Positions 5,238 through 5,368 of a stretch of 5,368 nt of DNA are shown here, one piece after another. Within the stretch, counting starts at the first letter, position 1. Each line of letters begins with the position of its first letter. The notes beneath the pieces were generated by a model. It was not told the DNA's origin, searched no databases, and saw nothing but the letters and a program-made list of their open reading frames with translations. Origin of the DNA: DYIB01 sp049320945 (GTDB taxonomy: Bacteria; Pseudomonadota; Gammaproteobacteria; Burkholderiales; Rhodocyclaceae); the NCBI GenBank assembly GCA_049320945.1, contig JBMOQT010000228.1, positions 1 through 5,368 on the forward strand, in the 5' to 3' direction. Made by a program: the position numbers and the translations under genes.

Positions 5238-5368
5238 TCAATAGAAGTCGACCACGATCGGCGGCACGCTCACGACCACTTGCGGCCGGCGCGGCACCGG
5301 ATAGTAATAAACCGGGACCGGCTCCACATAGTAGCGCTCGTGGATATGCACCCGCGGCCGCTCGACGT
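5238..5368 (-). CDS. C-terminus of a Tyr/Pro/Val-rich, probably exported protein (partial)
   Basis: An open minus-strand frame enters from beyond the right edge and ends at TGA (5238-5240). The 43 visible residues include VERPRVHIHERYYVEPVPVY, then YYPVPRRP, and end in VVVSVPPIVVDFY. The mix of alternating Val/Pro, many Tyr and a terminal aromatic residue is typical of small exported or outer-envelope proteins of unknown function in Proteobacteria. The final Phe-Tyr also resembles outer-membrane beta-strand ends. Start, signal peptide and full length are outside the window, so the family is not assigned. The opposite strand of this stretch has clustered stops, which supports this frame. The gene converges on pilT. 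Confidence 0.6.
   Translation of the reverse strand, partial: VERPRVHIHERYYVEPVPVYYYPVPRRPQVVVSVPPIVVDFY

Overview
This is a GC-rich, gene-dense chromosomal window that most resembles a gammaproteobacterium. The evidence is the proteins and their order. A degenerate dihydroorotase (pyrX type) is followed by a convergent cluster in the order yggS-proC-yggT-yggU, and pilT is transcribed divergently from yggS. This neighbourhood is familiar from Pseudomonas and its relatives. The very high third-position GC also explains the many long antisense open frames, which are shadows. I cannot name the species from sequence alone.

Layout. Bases 1-1067 hold the 3' three quarters of pyrX (plus strand, start outside the window). 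A small unrecognised gene follows on the same strand (1147-1314), with a good Shine-Dalgarno and a possible promoter. A 32-codon micro-ORF starts directly after its stop codon. The minus strand from 3823 down to 1428 carries a tight four-gene run: yggS (pyridoxal-phosphate homeostasis), proC (last step of proline synthesis), yggT (membrane protein) and yggU (DUF167). The gaps are 14 and 4 bases, and the last two genes overlap by 4 bases, so this looks like one operon. pilT, the type IV pilus retraction ATPase, starts 61 bases from yggS on the plus strand. Candidate -10 boxes for the two directions lie within about 15 bases of each other.

The 309 bases between pilT and the next gene (4929-5237) contain no gene but are unusually structured. 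There is a 19-bp perfect hairpin that swallows the pilT stop codon, two GTAG-headed REP-like palindromes that appear to be nested, and a roughly 100-bp MITE-like palindrome set between outer imperfect inverted repeats and a 9-bp direct repeat. The window ends in the C-terminus of a minus-strand, Tyr/Pro/Val-rich protein (5238 to beyond 5368) that converges on pilT. The hairpin at the pilT stop is followed by a T-rich tract only on the minus strand, so it best fits a terminator for that gene, embedded in pilT coding sequence.

The genes are mainly housekeeping: pyrimidine-enzyme assembly, PLP and proline metabolism, envelope functions and twitching motility. I see no clear new multi-gene system. 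The parts most worth a second look are the repeat-laden pilT downstream region, the catalytically degenerate dihydroorotase, and the small ORFs behind it.
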